Source: Hyphomicrobiales bacterium
Lineage (GTDB): Bacteria; Pseudomonadota; Alphaproteobacteria; Rhizobiales; Rhizobiaceae
DNA: 64,000 nt
Assembly (NCBI GenBank): GCA_900471605.1
Contig: UCEY01000023.1
Location: 85,110-149,109, forward strand
Direction: 5' to 3'
Shown: positions 42,815 to 50,705 of the stretch, piece after piece
How the letters are laid out: every line of letters starts with the position of its first letter
How positions within the stretch are numbered: position 1 is the first letter of the stretch
The notes under the pieces: model-generated
Database searches by the model: none
What the model saw: the letters and a program-made list of their open reading frames with translations, nothing else
Told to the model about the DNA's origin: nothing
Translations under genes and position numbers: made by a program

Positions 42815-43456
42815 ATGCGTGAAGCACTCATCGTATGGGGCGGCTGGAGCGGCCACGAACCGCAGGAATGCGCCGAAATCATCAAGACCATGCTCGAGGA
42901 AGACGGTTTCAAGGTCTATCTCGAACACTCGACCGAGGCCTTCGCCGATCCATCCATCCATGATCTCAGCCTCATCGTGCCGATCATGACCATGTCGAAG
43001 ATCGAGAAGGAGGAGGTGAAGAACCTTGCCGCCGCCGTCGAGAACGGCGTCGGTATCGCCGGTTATCACGGTGGCGCGGGCGATGCGTTCCGTGAATCGG
43101 TCGACTACCAGTTCATCATCGGCGGCCAGTGGGTCGCCCATCCCGGCAACATCATAGACTACACGGTCAATATCACCCGCCCGGACGATCCGCTGATGGA
43201 GGGGATCACCGATTTCCCCTACACGTCCGAGCAGTATTACATGCATGTCGACCCGTCGAACGAGGTGCTGGCCACCACGACGTTTACCGGCGACCACGCC
43301 TACTGGATCGACGGCGTCGTCATGCCCGTGGTCTGGAAGCGCAAATACGGCAAGGGCCGCGTCTTCTATTCGTCGCTCGGCCACCAAGCGAAGGAATTCG
43401 CCGTGCCCCAGATGAAGACGATCTTCCGCCGCGGGGCGAACTGGGCGGCGCGGTAA
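42815..43456 (+). CDS. ThuA-like protein
   Basis: The 213-residue protein has the ThuA fold, related to class I glutamine amidotransferases. Visible blocks are EALIVWGGWSGHEPQECAEIIK, VPIMTMSKIEKEEVKNLAAAVENGVGIAGYHGG and MPVVWKRKYGKGRVFYSSLGHQAKEF. No nucleophilic cysteine is seen where amidotransferases have one. ThuA was named for trehalose utilisation in Sinorhizobium, where it works with a Gfo/Idh/MocA-type dehydrogenase ThuB. The same pairing here suggests joint action on a sugar glycoside. It ends the ROK operon. Confidence 0.92.
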   Translation: MREALIVWGGWSGHEPQECAEIIKTMLEEDGFKVYLEHSTEAFADPSIHDLSLIVPIMTMSKIEKEEVKNLAAAVENGVGIAGYHGGAGDAFRESVDYQFIIGGQWVAHPGNIIDYTVNITRPDDPLMEGITDFPYTSEQYYMHVDPSNEVLATTTFTGDHAYWIDGVVMPVVWKRKYGKGRVFYSSLGHQAKEFAVPQMKTIFRRGANWAAR

Positions 43457-43538
43457 GACGGAATTGGGGGCCCGTCTGGTCGATTTCCTCGAGACAAGGG
43501 CAGCGCATATGAGGATGTACGGCAGCGCCGCATTCTTA

Positions 43539-43667
43539 ACCCTCCCTCTTGCGAGGGTCCGGAGGACGGGACGGGGCAAGCGACCCGTCCCCGGTTGGTG
43601 GCCGGCAGGCGGAGGGGTTTTACTGGGCGAAGCCCCTCCCCAACCCCTCCCCACAAGGGGAGGGGCT
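43539..43667. repeat. Composite GC-rich palindromic intergenic repeat
   Basis: Three nested inverted repeats lie between the convergent ThuA and sulfoquinovosidase genes. They are CCCTC-TTGC-GAGGG (43544-43557), GGACGGG pairing with CCCGTCC further on, and AGCCCCTCCCC (43631-43641) with GGGGAGGGGCT (43657-43667). CCCCTCCCC is also duplicated at 43644-43652. The style is that of the short mosaic palindromic elements scattered between rhizobial genes. It may also serve as a bidirectional terminator. Confidence 0.6.
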
Positions 43668-43685
43668 CCACGCACCGCCTCCTAC

Positions 43686-45677
43686 CTACATCCCTCTCAA
43701 AGCCGCAAACGTCTCCGCAAACGCCGCCCCCTTGCGATAAAACACCGGCGGCTCCCCGATCGGCGACGTGACCGTCACCTCTTCCCCGCCTGCATATTCC
43801 ATGCCGCTCCACACATGCACCCAGCCCGCTCCCGCCGGCAGATAGACCGCACGCGTCTCTTGCGCCGCATGCCAGACCGGGGCGACCAGTAGCTCGGGAC
43901 CGTAGAGATAGGCATCCTGAATGGCGTAGGTCTTGCGGTCGTGCTCATAATGCAGGAAGAGCGGCCGCTGCACCGGAAGTCCGGTCGCCGCAGCCTCCTT
44001 CGACAGCGTCTTCAGATACGGCGCCAGATGCACGTAGATCCGCGTCATCCGCGCAAAATGCTCGAGCACTTCGGGATCCTGGTCGATCTGGATATTGTCG
44101 CGCGGCCGGTTGCCCTCGTGGCTGCGCATGACGGGCGTGAAGGCGGCCATTTCGGCCCAACGCATCAAAAGTTCCGGCGTGCGGACATTGCCGAACAGGC
44201 TGGTATAACCGCCGATATCGGAGTGATGATAGGCGTTCCCGAGCAGGCCTGACGAAAGCGCGGCGCACATCACGGTCACCAGCCCGTCGTGACGGGAAAA
44301 ATCCACCGACTGGTCGCCACCCCACAGAAGCGGACAATGTTTCTGGACGCCGGTAAAGCCGGCGCGCATGAAGAACAGCGCCTCGCCCGTCTTGCCGCGG
44401 CTGGCGATCGCCTTCGCGTTGACCTCCGCCCAGAGCGTCGGCCAGACATTGTGCATCAGCTTGGCATCGATGCCGTTGGAAAGCTCCACGTCGATCGGCA
44501 GGTATTCGCCGAAATCGGCCATCCAGCCGGTCAGCCCGAAATCGAGCATCCGGCGGCCGATCACCTCTTCGGCAAACCATTCGGCCGCTTGCGGGTTGGT
44601 GAAATCGACGACGCCGCAATCGAACTCGCCGAAATCGACGATCGCAGTTCGGCCGAGCTGATCTTTGGCGAAATAACCCGCCGCTTCCGCCTCGGGAAAC
44701 AGCGAACCATCGACGCAGAGATAGGGGTTGACGTAGCCGAGAAAGCGGATGCCTTCGCCGTTCAGCCCGGCGATCTTCTCTCGCAGGCCCGGGTAGCGCG
44801 CTTCGTTCGCCTGCCAGTCCCAGAAAAGGCGCGAGCCGAACGAGGTCTGGCGAAGCCCGACCCAATCCTCGCACCAGAGACCGGAAACCTGCACGCCGGC
44901 GCTCCGCATCTTTTCCAGCCGCTCGAAGGAATTGACGCCGTCCTTGAGGCCGATGATCGCGCCCTTGTAGATCCAGTCCGGCAGTTCCGGCTGCCGGCCG
45001 AACCGCAGCGACAGCGCCTCGACCAGCTCGACGAAATTCGCTGCGGCAAACAGTTCGATCCGCTGGGGCACCGCCCAGACTTCGATCTCGTGAAACGTCT
45101 TGCGGCGGAAATCGAAGACGGAATAGGCGCTCGTCTCCACATGCAGCGCATAACGCGCCGAGGAAATGTAGGTCGGCTGCGGGTAGTTGGTGTTGTAGTA
45201 ATCGCCGCCCGCCTTGTCCTTCAGGTCCGACTTGAAGGTGATCTCGCTGGTCTTGTCGCGACCGACGCCCGGCTCCGATGTCCACAGCGGAAAACGGCGT
45301 CCGCGCATGTCGAAATAGGACATCTGCTCGCCGCCGCCCCAGACATGTTCGTCGTTTTCCGCATGGATGCGGATCCAGAAGCGGTTGATCGTCTCGTCCA
45401 GCGACCGGAAATGCACGGCCGTTTCGGATATCGTCAGTTCCAGCCGCGGCGCGCGACCCTCCGCCTCGCAGAGGCTGATCGTGTTGCCCTCGATCTCCGC
45501 ATGGCGCAGCGGGCTGCGCTCGACGATATAGTCCTCAACCTCGAAATTGCCGCGGTACATGTCCATCCGCTCCTGCCCCTGGCCTATAAAGAGGCAGGGT
45601 GAGGCTGCGCTATGCCGCAGGATGCTGCGGCCGTTGAGCGAAATGGAAAACCCGTCTTGTGTCGTCTCGAATTTCAT
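43686..45677 (-). CDS. smoI: Sulfoquinovosidase (GH31)
   Basis: The 663-residue glycoside hydrolase family 31 enzyme aligns along its length with E. coli YihQ as I remember it (GGGEQMSYFDMRGRRFPLWTS, FGRQPELPDWIY, HHSDIGGYTSLFG). The nucleophile is D388 (WMADFGEYLP) and the acid/base D455 (GGDQSVDF). The sulfonate-binding set K245, E270, R283, W286 and Y491, with R438, matches in identity and number the KERWY form described for Agrobacterium sulfoquinovosidase. It frees sulfoquinovose from sulfoquinovosyl glycerol or diacylglycerol headgroups. No signal peptide, so it is cytoplasmic. The start at ATG 45677 is set by the family N-terminus. The gntR gene lies 22 bp upstream on the same strand. 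Confidence 0.96.
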   Translation of the reverse strand: MKFETTQDGFSISLNGRSILRHSAASPCLFIGQGQERMDMYRGNFEVEDYIVERSPLRHAEIEGNTISLCEAEGRAPRLELTISETAVHFRSLDETINRFWIRIHAENDEHVWGGGEQMSYFDMRGRRFPLWTSEPGVGRDKTSEITFKSDLKDKAGGDYYNTNYPQPTYISSARYALHVETSAYSVFDFRRKTFHEIEVWAVPQRIELFAAANFVELVEALSLRFGRQPELPDWIYKGAIIGLKDGVNSFERLEKMRSAGVQVSGLWCEDWVGLRQTSFGSRLFWDWQANEARYPGLREKIAGLNGEGIRFLGYVNPYLCVDGSLFPEAEAAGYFAKDQLGRTAIVDFGEFDCGVVDFTNPQAAEWFAEEVIGRRMLDFGLTGWMADFGEYLPIDVELSNGIDAKLMHNVWPTLWAEVNAKAIASRGKTGEALFFMRAGFTGVQKHCPLLWGGDQSVDFSRHDGLVTVMCAALSSGLLGNAYHHSDIGGYTSLFGNVRTPELLMRWAEMAAFTPVMRSHEGNRPRDNIQIDQDPEVLEHFARMTRIYVHLAPYLKTLSKEAAATGLPVQRPLFLHYEHDRKTYAIQDAYLYGPELLVAPVWHAAQETRAVYLPAGAGWVHVWSGMEYAGGEEVTVTSPIGEPPVFYRKGAAFAETFAALRGM

Positions 45678-45699
45678 CTTGCCGGTACCCGATTGTTTT

Positions 45700-46404
45700 T
45701 TAGCGCAGCCGCGATACGTAACGCGCCACGGAATGGTCGAACCATGTGCGGGAAACCTCGGCCAGCGCTCCGTCCTGCGCCTGGCTCGTCCGCAGCACAT
45801 GCGGGATCGGCGCGCCAGGCTTCTGGCCGAAGCCCGGCGGTGCCCAGTCCGGCACCGTGTCGAGGTCGATCTTGTCTTCCGCCCGAACGATCCACAGGCC
45901 GAGCCGGGTGCGGTAGTAGAGATAGAGGGATTCCGACAGCTCCTCCGGGGCGATCGCCGTCACGTAGGAGCCGTCGAGCCAGATTTCCTCAAGCGCCGCG
46001 ATTTTGCCCGAGAGCCGGCGAATGCGGCGGATGCGATGCCCTTCCGGCGAAAAGCCGAACTTCGGCAGGTCCCTGGGTTTGTCGAGCCGCATCACGTCGA
46101 TCAGTTCTGCGGTCGGAAGGCCGCCGCCCTGGACCAGTTCCAGCCGGAACATCGCGTAGACGCTCTTCGGATCGCTGATCGCCCTTATGTAGTTGCCGGA
46201 TCCCTGCACCCGCTCCAGCAGCCCGCGGTTCTGCAGTTCCGCCAGCGCCTTGCGCAGCGTGCCGACCGCAATGCCGAGCTGCACCGCCATGTCGCGCTCG
46301 GGCGCCAGCTTCTCGCCGTCAACAAGCCGGCCGGCGGCGATGTCGCGCACCAGAAGTTCGGCGATTTGCATATAGATCGGCAGGCTGCCCGGGTGGCTCT
46401 CCAT
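45700..46404 (-). CDS. GntR-family regulator, HutC/UTRA subfamily
   Basis: The 234-residue protein has the GntR winged helix at residues about 5-70 (YMQIAELLVRDIAAGRLVDGEKLAPERDMAVQLGIAVGTLRKALAEL). A UTRA ligand domain follows, a domain that senses sugars, sugar phosphates or histidine derivatives. It is divergent from smoC and leads into smoI, so it is the best candidate to sense sulfoquinovose or a product and to repress both sides. GTG 46410 is an alternative start two codons upstream. GGAGGGGGAA precedes both. Confidence 0.92.
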   Translation of the reverse strand: MESHPGSLPIYMQIAELLVRDIAAGRLVDGEKLAPERDMAVQLGIAVGTLRKALAELQNRGLLERVQGSGNYIRAISDPKSVYAMFRLELVQGGGLPTAELIDVMRLDKPRDLPKFGFSPEGHRIRRIRRLSGKIAALEEIWLDGSYVTAIAPEELSESLYLYYRTRLGLWIVRAEDKIDLDTVPDWAPPGFGQKPGAPIPHVLRTSQAQDGALAEVSRTWFDHSVARYVSRLR

Positions 46405-46441
46405 CAGCACTTCCCCCTCCCCTGGGAAACGATGCCTCCAA

Positions 46442-46482
46442 ATTGATACACCATTGATTTACACGAAACCGGGTGATATGCA
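46442..46482 (+). promoter_or_regulatory. Direct repeat and promoter candidate between gntR and smoC
   Basis: ATTGATACAC at 46442-46451 and ATTGATTTACAC at 46453-46464 are near-identical direct repeats. The second contains a -35-like TTGATT (46455-46460), with TATGCA at 46477-46482 as a weak -10 after 16 nt. The region is only 101 bp, so a regulator bound here could affect both divergent transcripts. Confidence 0.35.
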
Positions 46483-46505
46483 AGTCGGAAGGGAGAGGAG
46501 TGCCT

Positions 46506-47663
46506 ATGACTATCGTGCCCATAACGTCGCCGGATCTCGATGCGGCCGAAATATCCTGGTTCGCAGCCCTGTGCTCGGACGACTACGCCTATCTCGGCGT
46601 CCCCGACGACGCGCTGAAGTCGAGCTGGGACCATTGCTCTGACATCGTCAAGCGGGCCGAAACGCTCGGTTTCCGCAACATCCTCTGCCCGTCGTCCTAC
46701 CAGGTCGGCCAGGACACGCTGAGCTTCGTCGCCGCCGCCTCGCAGGTCACGAGCAGGATCAACATGCTGGCCGCGATCCGCTGCGGCGAGATGCAGCCGG
46801 TCATGCTCGCCCGCACCGTCGCCACGCTCGATCACATGCTGAAAGGCCGGCTGACGCTGAACGTCATCAGCTCGGATTTTCCCGGCGAAGTCGCCGACAG
46901 CGCCTTCCGTTACCGCCGCAGCCACGAGGTGGTGCAGATCCTCCGGCAGGCCTGGACCCGCGACACGATCGACCACGAGGGCGAAGTCTACAATTTCAAG
47001 GGCGTCTCCACCGAGCCGGCAAGGCCCTACCAGCAGAACGGCGGTCCGCTCCTTTATTTCGGCGGCTATTCGCCGGATGCGCTGGAACTCTGCGGCGCCC
47101 AGTGCGACGTCTACCTGATGTGGCCGGAAACCAGGGACCAGTTGGCCGAGCGCATGAAGGCCGTCCACGCCCGCGCCGCCGCCCATGGGCGGACGCTCGA
47201 CTACGGCCTGCGCATCCACATGATCGTCCGCGATACGGAGAAGGAAGCCCGCGACTATGCGGAACATCTCGTCTCCAAACTCGACGACGAATACGGCCAG
47301 CTGATCCGCAGCCGCGCCCACGACAGCACCTCGCTCGGCGTCTCCCACCAGGCCAAGGCCCGCGAGCTTGCCGACAAGTTCGGTTACGTCGAACCTCACC
47401 TCTGGACTGGCATTGGCCGGGCTCGCTCCGGCTGCGGCGCGGCACTTGTCGGCTCCGCCGACCAGGTGCTTTCGGAAATCGAGGCCTACAAGAAGATGGG
47501 CATCCGGGCTTTCATCTTTTCGGGCTATCCGCATCTCGACGAAGCGGAACATTTCGGCCAGAAGGTCCTGCCCGAGCTCAAGACCTGCTCGCTGCCGCAT
47601 GCCTATGGTCGCGTGCCGGCCGAGACACCCGCAACGCCGCTCGGCAACGGGAGACGACACTGA
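46506..47663 (+). CDS. smoC: FMNH2-dependent sulfoquinovose monooxygenase (SsuD-like)
   Basis: The 385-residue protein is a bacterial-luciferase-fold monooxygenase of the alkanesulfonate (SsuD) type. Typical segments are AAIRCGEMQPVMLARTVATLDHMLKGRLTLNV, GEVYNFKG and the C-terminal SGYPHLDEAEHFGQKVLPEL. In the sulfo-SMO pathway SmoC uses FMNH2 and oxygen to turn sulfoquinovose into 6-dehydroglucose plus sulfite. Its assignment rests on the family plus the next genes, an aldo-keto reductase (1-bp overlap) and a flavin reductase. GGGAGAGGAG upstream is a very strong ribosome site. It is divergent from the GntR regulator. Confidence 0.92.
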   Translation: MTIVPITSPDLDAAEISWFAALCSDDYAYLGVPDDALKSSWDHCSDIVKRAETLGFRNILCPSSYQVGQDTLSFVAAASQVTSRINMLAAIRCGEMQPVMLARTVATLDHMLKGRLTLNVISSDFPGEVADSAFRYRRSHEVVQILRQAWTRDTIDHEGEVYNFKGVSTEPARPYQQNGGPLLYFGGYSPDALELCGAQCDVYLMWPETRDQLAERMKAVHARAAAHGRTLDYGLRIHMIVRDTEKEARDYAEHLVSKLDDEYGQLIRSRAHDSTSLGVSHQAKARELADKFGYVEPHLWTGIGRARSGCGAALVGSADQVLSEIEAYKKMGIRAFIFSGYPHLDEAEHFGQKVLPELKTCSLPHAYGRVPAETPATPLGNGRRH

Positions 47664-48565
47664 TGACCCCTCACCACCTGGACCGCGTTCAACTTTCGCC
47701 CGACCTCCATTTGAGCCGCCTGGTTTACGGCATGTGGCGGATCGGCGACGACACCGATACCTCGCCGAAACATGTCCAGGCGAAGATCGAGGCCTGCCTG
47801 GCGCAGGGCATCACCACCATGGACCAGGCCGACATCTATGGCGGCTACACGGCCGAAGCGATTTTCGGCGGGGCGCTGAAGGCCTCGCCTTCGTTGCGCG
47901 ACAAAATCGAGATCGTCACCAAATGCGGCATCGTCGCGCCCGCCGGCCGGCATTCCGCCGTCCGCGGCAAACATTATGATACCGGCGCCGCCCATATCAA
48001 TGCCTCGGTCGAGGCCTCGCTGCGCGACATGGGCACCGACCATATCGATCTCCTGCTGATCCACCGGCCCGACCCGTTCATGGATCCGGACGAGACGGGC
48101 CCGGCGCTCGACGCACTGGTCGTCTCCGGCAAGGTGCGCGCCGTCGGCGTCTCGAATTTCCGCCCCTGGGATTTCTCCCTGCTGCAATCCTCCATGGAGG
48201 CGGAGCTCGTCACCAACCAGATCGAGGTCAGCCTCGTCGCTCCCGCCGCCTTCACCAACGGCGACCTCGCCTACCTGCAGGAACGCGCGATCGCGCCGAT
48301 GGCCTGGTCGCCGCTCGGCGGCGGCTCGCTCTTCACCAACGAAGGCCTGATGTCGGTCCTTGAGCGGATCGGGGCGGAACAGGGTGCCGACACCACGGCC
48401 GTCGCGGTCGCCTGGCTGCTGGCCCACCCCGCCAACATTCTGCCGGTGCTCGGCACCAACAACCTCGGCCGTATCGCCACCATCGCCGACGCCGCGAAGG
48501 TGACGATCGATCGCCAGACCTGGTTCGAACTCTATTCAGCCGCAATCGGAAAGCAGGTGCCATGA
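47663..48565 (+). CDS. smoB: Aldo-keto reductase, 6-dehydroglucose reductase
   Basis: The 300-residue aldo-keto reductase has the catalytic tetrad within TTMDQADIYGGYTAEAIFG (Asp, Tyr), ETVTKCG-like text (VTKCGI, Lys) and LLLIHRPDP (His). The cofactor-binding LAWSPLGGG-like segment (AWSPLGGGSL) and LPVLGTNNLGRI follow. In the sulfo-SMO pathway SmoB reduces 6-dehydroglucose to glucose. Start and stop overlap the neighbours as TGATG and ATGA, so smoC, smoB and smoA are translationally coupled. Confidence 0.92.
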   Translation: MTPHHLDRVQLSPDLHLSRLVYGMWRIGDDTDTSPKHVQAKIEACLAQGITTMDQADIYGGYTAEAIFGGALKASPSLRDKIEIVTKCGIVAPAGRHSAVRGKHYDTGAAHINASVEASLRDMGTDHIDLLLIHRPDPFMDPDETGPALDALVVSGKVRAVGVSNFRPWDFSLLQSSMEAELVTNQIEVSLVAPAAFTNGDLAYLQERAIAPMAWSPLGGGSLFTNEGLMSVLERIGAEQGADTTAVAVAWLLAHPANILPVLGTNNLGRIATIADAAKVTIDRQTWFELYSAAIGKQVP

Positions 48566-49089
48566 TGATGACTGCCGACACCGCAAGCATGCTCAGCGAA
48601 CAGATCTTCATTCCGGACGCATCGACCGCGCGGCATTACCGCAACGCGCTCGGGGCCTTCACGACCGGCGTGACTGTGGTGACGGCAACGACCGCGGATG
48701 GCCCGATCGGCATGACAGTCAACAGCTTCACCTCGGTGTCGCTGGATCCGCCGCTGGTGCTCTGGTCGCCGGCCAAGAGTTCGTCGCGCCATGCGGCTTT
48801 CACTGCGGCGAACCATTTTGCGATCCATGTGCTTGGTGCCGATCAGGATCCCCTCAGCGCCCGCTTCACACGCGGCGGCCTCGGCTTCGAGGAACTGTGC
48901 TGGAACGAAAACCGTGAAGGCGTGCCGGTCATCCCCGGCACGCTTGCCCGCTTCGAATGCGAGCTGTCTTCCATGCACGATGCCGGCGATCATACGCTGA
49001 TCCTCGGCCGCGTCCTGCGGGCCGCCCATCGCGAGGGAGATCCGCTGTGTTTCTCGCGCGGCACGTTCGGTCGTTTTCAGGGCCACTGA
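48562..49089 (+). CDS. smoA: NAD(P)H:flavin reductase supplying FMNH2
   Basis: The 175-residue protein belongs to the flavin reductase-like (HpaC/short-chain) family. It shows YRNALGAFTTGVTVVTATTADGPIGMTVNSFTSVSLDPPLVLWSPAKSSS-type text and FHVL-like FAIHVL, with the later DHTLILGRV segment. It should deliver reduced FMN to SmoC. It overlaps smoB by 4 bp and ends the smoCBA run. Confidence 0.92.
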   Translation: MMMTADTASMLSEQIFIPDASTARHYRNALGAFTTGVTVVTATTADGPIGMTVNSFTSVSLDPPLVLWSPAKSSSRHAAFTAANHFAIHVLGADQDPLSARFTRGGLGFEELCWNENREGVPVIPGTLARFECELSSMHDAGDHTLILGRVLRAAHREGDPLCFSRGTFGRFQGH

Positions 49090-49163
49090 CACCGAAAAAT
49101 ATTGACCCGGACATGGGTCGGGCCTACGCAGGAAACCATCATTCCAGCATCGACAGGGCCTCC

Positions 49164-50333
49164 ATGACAATCATCAGACCGGAGATCAGCGCCCGCGCCG
49201 CGGCAGCGCCCCGCAGCGGCATTGGCGAAATCGTCACCTACGCCCGTGGCCGCGAAAACCTGATGCCGCTCTGGATCGGCGAAGGCGACCTGCCGACGCC
49301 CGATTTCATCACCCGCGCGGCCAGCGAGGCATTGCTCGCCGGCGAAACTTTCTACACCTGGACGCAAGGCATTCCGGCGCTCCGCGAAGAGATCGTCCGT
49401 TATTACCAGCGTCACTACGGACGTGACCTGTCGGTCGACAACATCTACGTCACCGGCTCCGGCATGCAGTCGATCGTGCTCGCCGTCCAGACCGTCGCCT
49501 CCGCCGGCGACGAGATCGTCTATCTTTCGCCCGCCTGGCCGAATGTCGTCAACGCCGTGACCGTGTCGGAAGCCAAGCCCGTCACCGTCGAACTCGGTTT
49601 TGCCGACGGCCGCTGGGTGCTCGACATCGACCGCCTGAAGGCGGCGATCACCCCGAAGACCAGCGCGCTTTTCATCAACTCGCCGTCCAACCCGACCGGC
49701 TGGACCGCCACGCACGACGATCTCAAGGCAATCCTCGACCTCGCCCGCAAGCATGGCCTCTGGATCATCGCAGACGAGATCTACGGCCTCTATTATTTCG
49801 ACGGCGCCCGCGCGCCCTCTTTCATGGACGTCATGGAGCCGGAAGACCGGATCATCTTCGCCAATTCCTTCTCGAAGAACTGGTGCATGACCGGCTGGCG
49901 GGTCGGCTGGATGGTGGCACCGGCCGAAATCGGCCAAACGCTGACCAACCTCATCCAGTATTCCACCTCTGGCGTCGCCCAGTTCATGCAGAAGGGCGCG
50001 ATCGCCGCCCTCGAACAGGGCGACGACTTCGTCCGCACCAATATCGAACGGGCGCGAAAGTCCCGCGACATCCTCTGCGATGCGCTGATCGCCACCAACC
50101 GGGTGGAAACGCTGAAACCTTCCGGCGCCCTCTACGCCTTCCTGAAGATCGACGGCGTCACCGACAGCCGCGAGGAGGCCTTCAGGATCGTCGACAAAAC
50201 CGGCGTCGGCCTTGCGCCGGGAACCGCGTTCGGCCCGGGCGGACAGGGCTTCATGCGCGCCTGTTTCCTGCGCGATCCGCTACAGGTCGAGGACGCCGCG
50301 CAACGGCTGAGCGATTACATCCGCAGCCGGTAA
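49164..50333 (+). CDS. Pyridoxal phosphate-dependent class I/II aminotransferase
   Basis: The 389-residue protein has the fold-type I pattern: PLWIGEGDLPTPDFI, the NSPSNPTGW loop, a binding aspartate in IIADEIYG and the PLP lysine in SFSKNWCMTGWRVGW. RACFLRDPLQ holds the carboxylate-binding arginine region. It resembles broad-specificity aspartate/aromatic-type enzymes. It begins 74 bp after smoA and may be cotranscribed with it, but no step of the sulfo-SMO route needs an aminotransferase, so a function there is doubtful. Confidence 0.92.
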   Translation: MTIIRPEISARAAAAPRSGIGEIVTYARGRENLMPLWIGEGDLPTPDFITRAASEALLAGETFYTWTQGIPALREEIVRYYQRHYGRDLSVDNIYVTGSGMQSIVLAVQTVASAGDEIVYLSPAWPNVVNAVTVSEAKPVTVELGFADGRWVLDIDRLKAAITPKTSALFINSPSNPTGWTATHDDLKAILDLARKHGLWIIADEIYGLYYFDGARAPSFMDVMEPEDRIIFANSFSKNWCMTGWRVGWMVAPAEIGQTLTNLIQYSTSGVAQFMQKGAIAALEQGDDFVRTNIERARKSRDILCDALIATNRVETLKPSGALYAFLKIDGVTDSREEAFRIVDKTGVGLAPGTAFGPGGQGFMRACFLRDPLQVEDAAQRLSDYIRSR

Positions 50334-50360
50334 TCCTCCGGAGCCCGATCCCGACGCCAC

Positions 50361-50690
50361 ATGACCAGAATTCTGTTGATCCTTGTCATCGCTTTGGCCG
50401 GCTTCGGTCCGGCCCGCGCCGAGGATGCCGAAGTCGAAGCCTGGGCCAAGGAGAAATGCGTGCGCTACGAACGCGCCTGGAACCGGGCCAAGGATTTTAT
50501 CGGGCTCGAGGGTGTCAGCGACGACTTCATCAAGGGGAATGAAAAGTTCATCGCCGACGGCTGTTCGAGCGGTGCGGATGTCTGCCCGCACTCGCCCCGG
50601 GAGATCAAGCTCGCCAATACGCTGACCGTGGCGGCGATGAATTTCGGCACCGCGAGCAGCTTCCTGCCCTTCATCTGCCGCCAGCGGTAG
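50361..50690 (+). CDS. Small exported protein of unknown function
   Basis: The 109-residue protein begins with a clear Sec signal peptide (TRILLILVIALAGFGPARAE, cleavage after about residue 20). The mature part is charged and holds four cysteines (about 33, 69, 75 and 107), which could make two disulfides in the periplasm. I do not recognise the family. It stands 28 bp after the aminotransferase gene and is convergent with ftsK (15 bp). Confidence 0.75.
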   Translation: MTRILLILVIALAGFGPARAEDAEVEAWAKEKCVRYERAWNRAKDFIGLEGVSDDFIKGNEKFIADGCSSGADVCPHSPREIKLANTLTVAAMNFGTASSFLPFICRQR

Positions 50691-50705
50691 AGCGCCCGGC
50701 GGCGG

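Noticed and set aside
43464..43892. Open frame across the GC-rich palindromic element between ThuA and smoI genes
   Set aside because: It is made of repeat sequence and the 3-prime end of smoI read in antisense; no ribosome site or family pattern.
49164..50333. Aminotransferase as a step in sulfosugar catabolism
   Set aside because: The sulfo-SMO route needs no transamination. Proximity to smoA is the only link.
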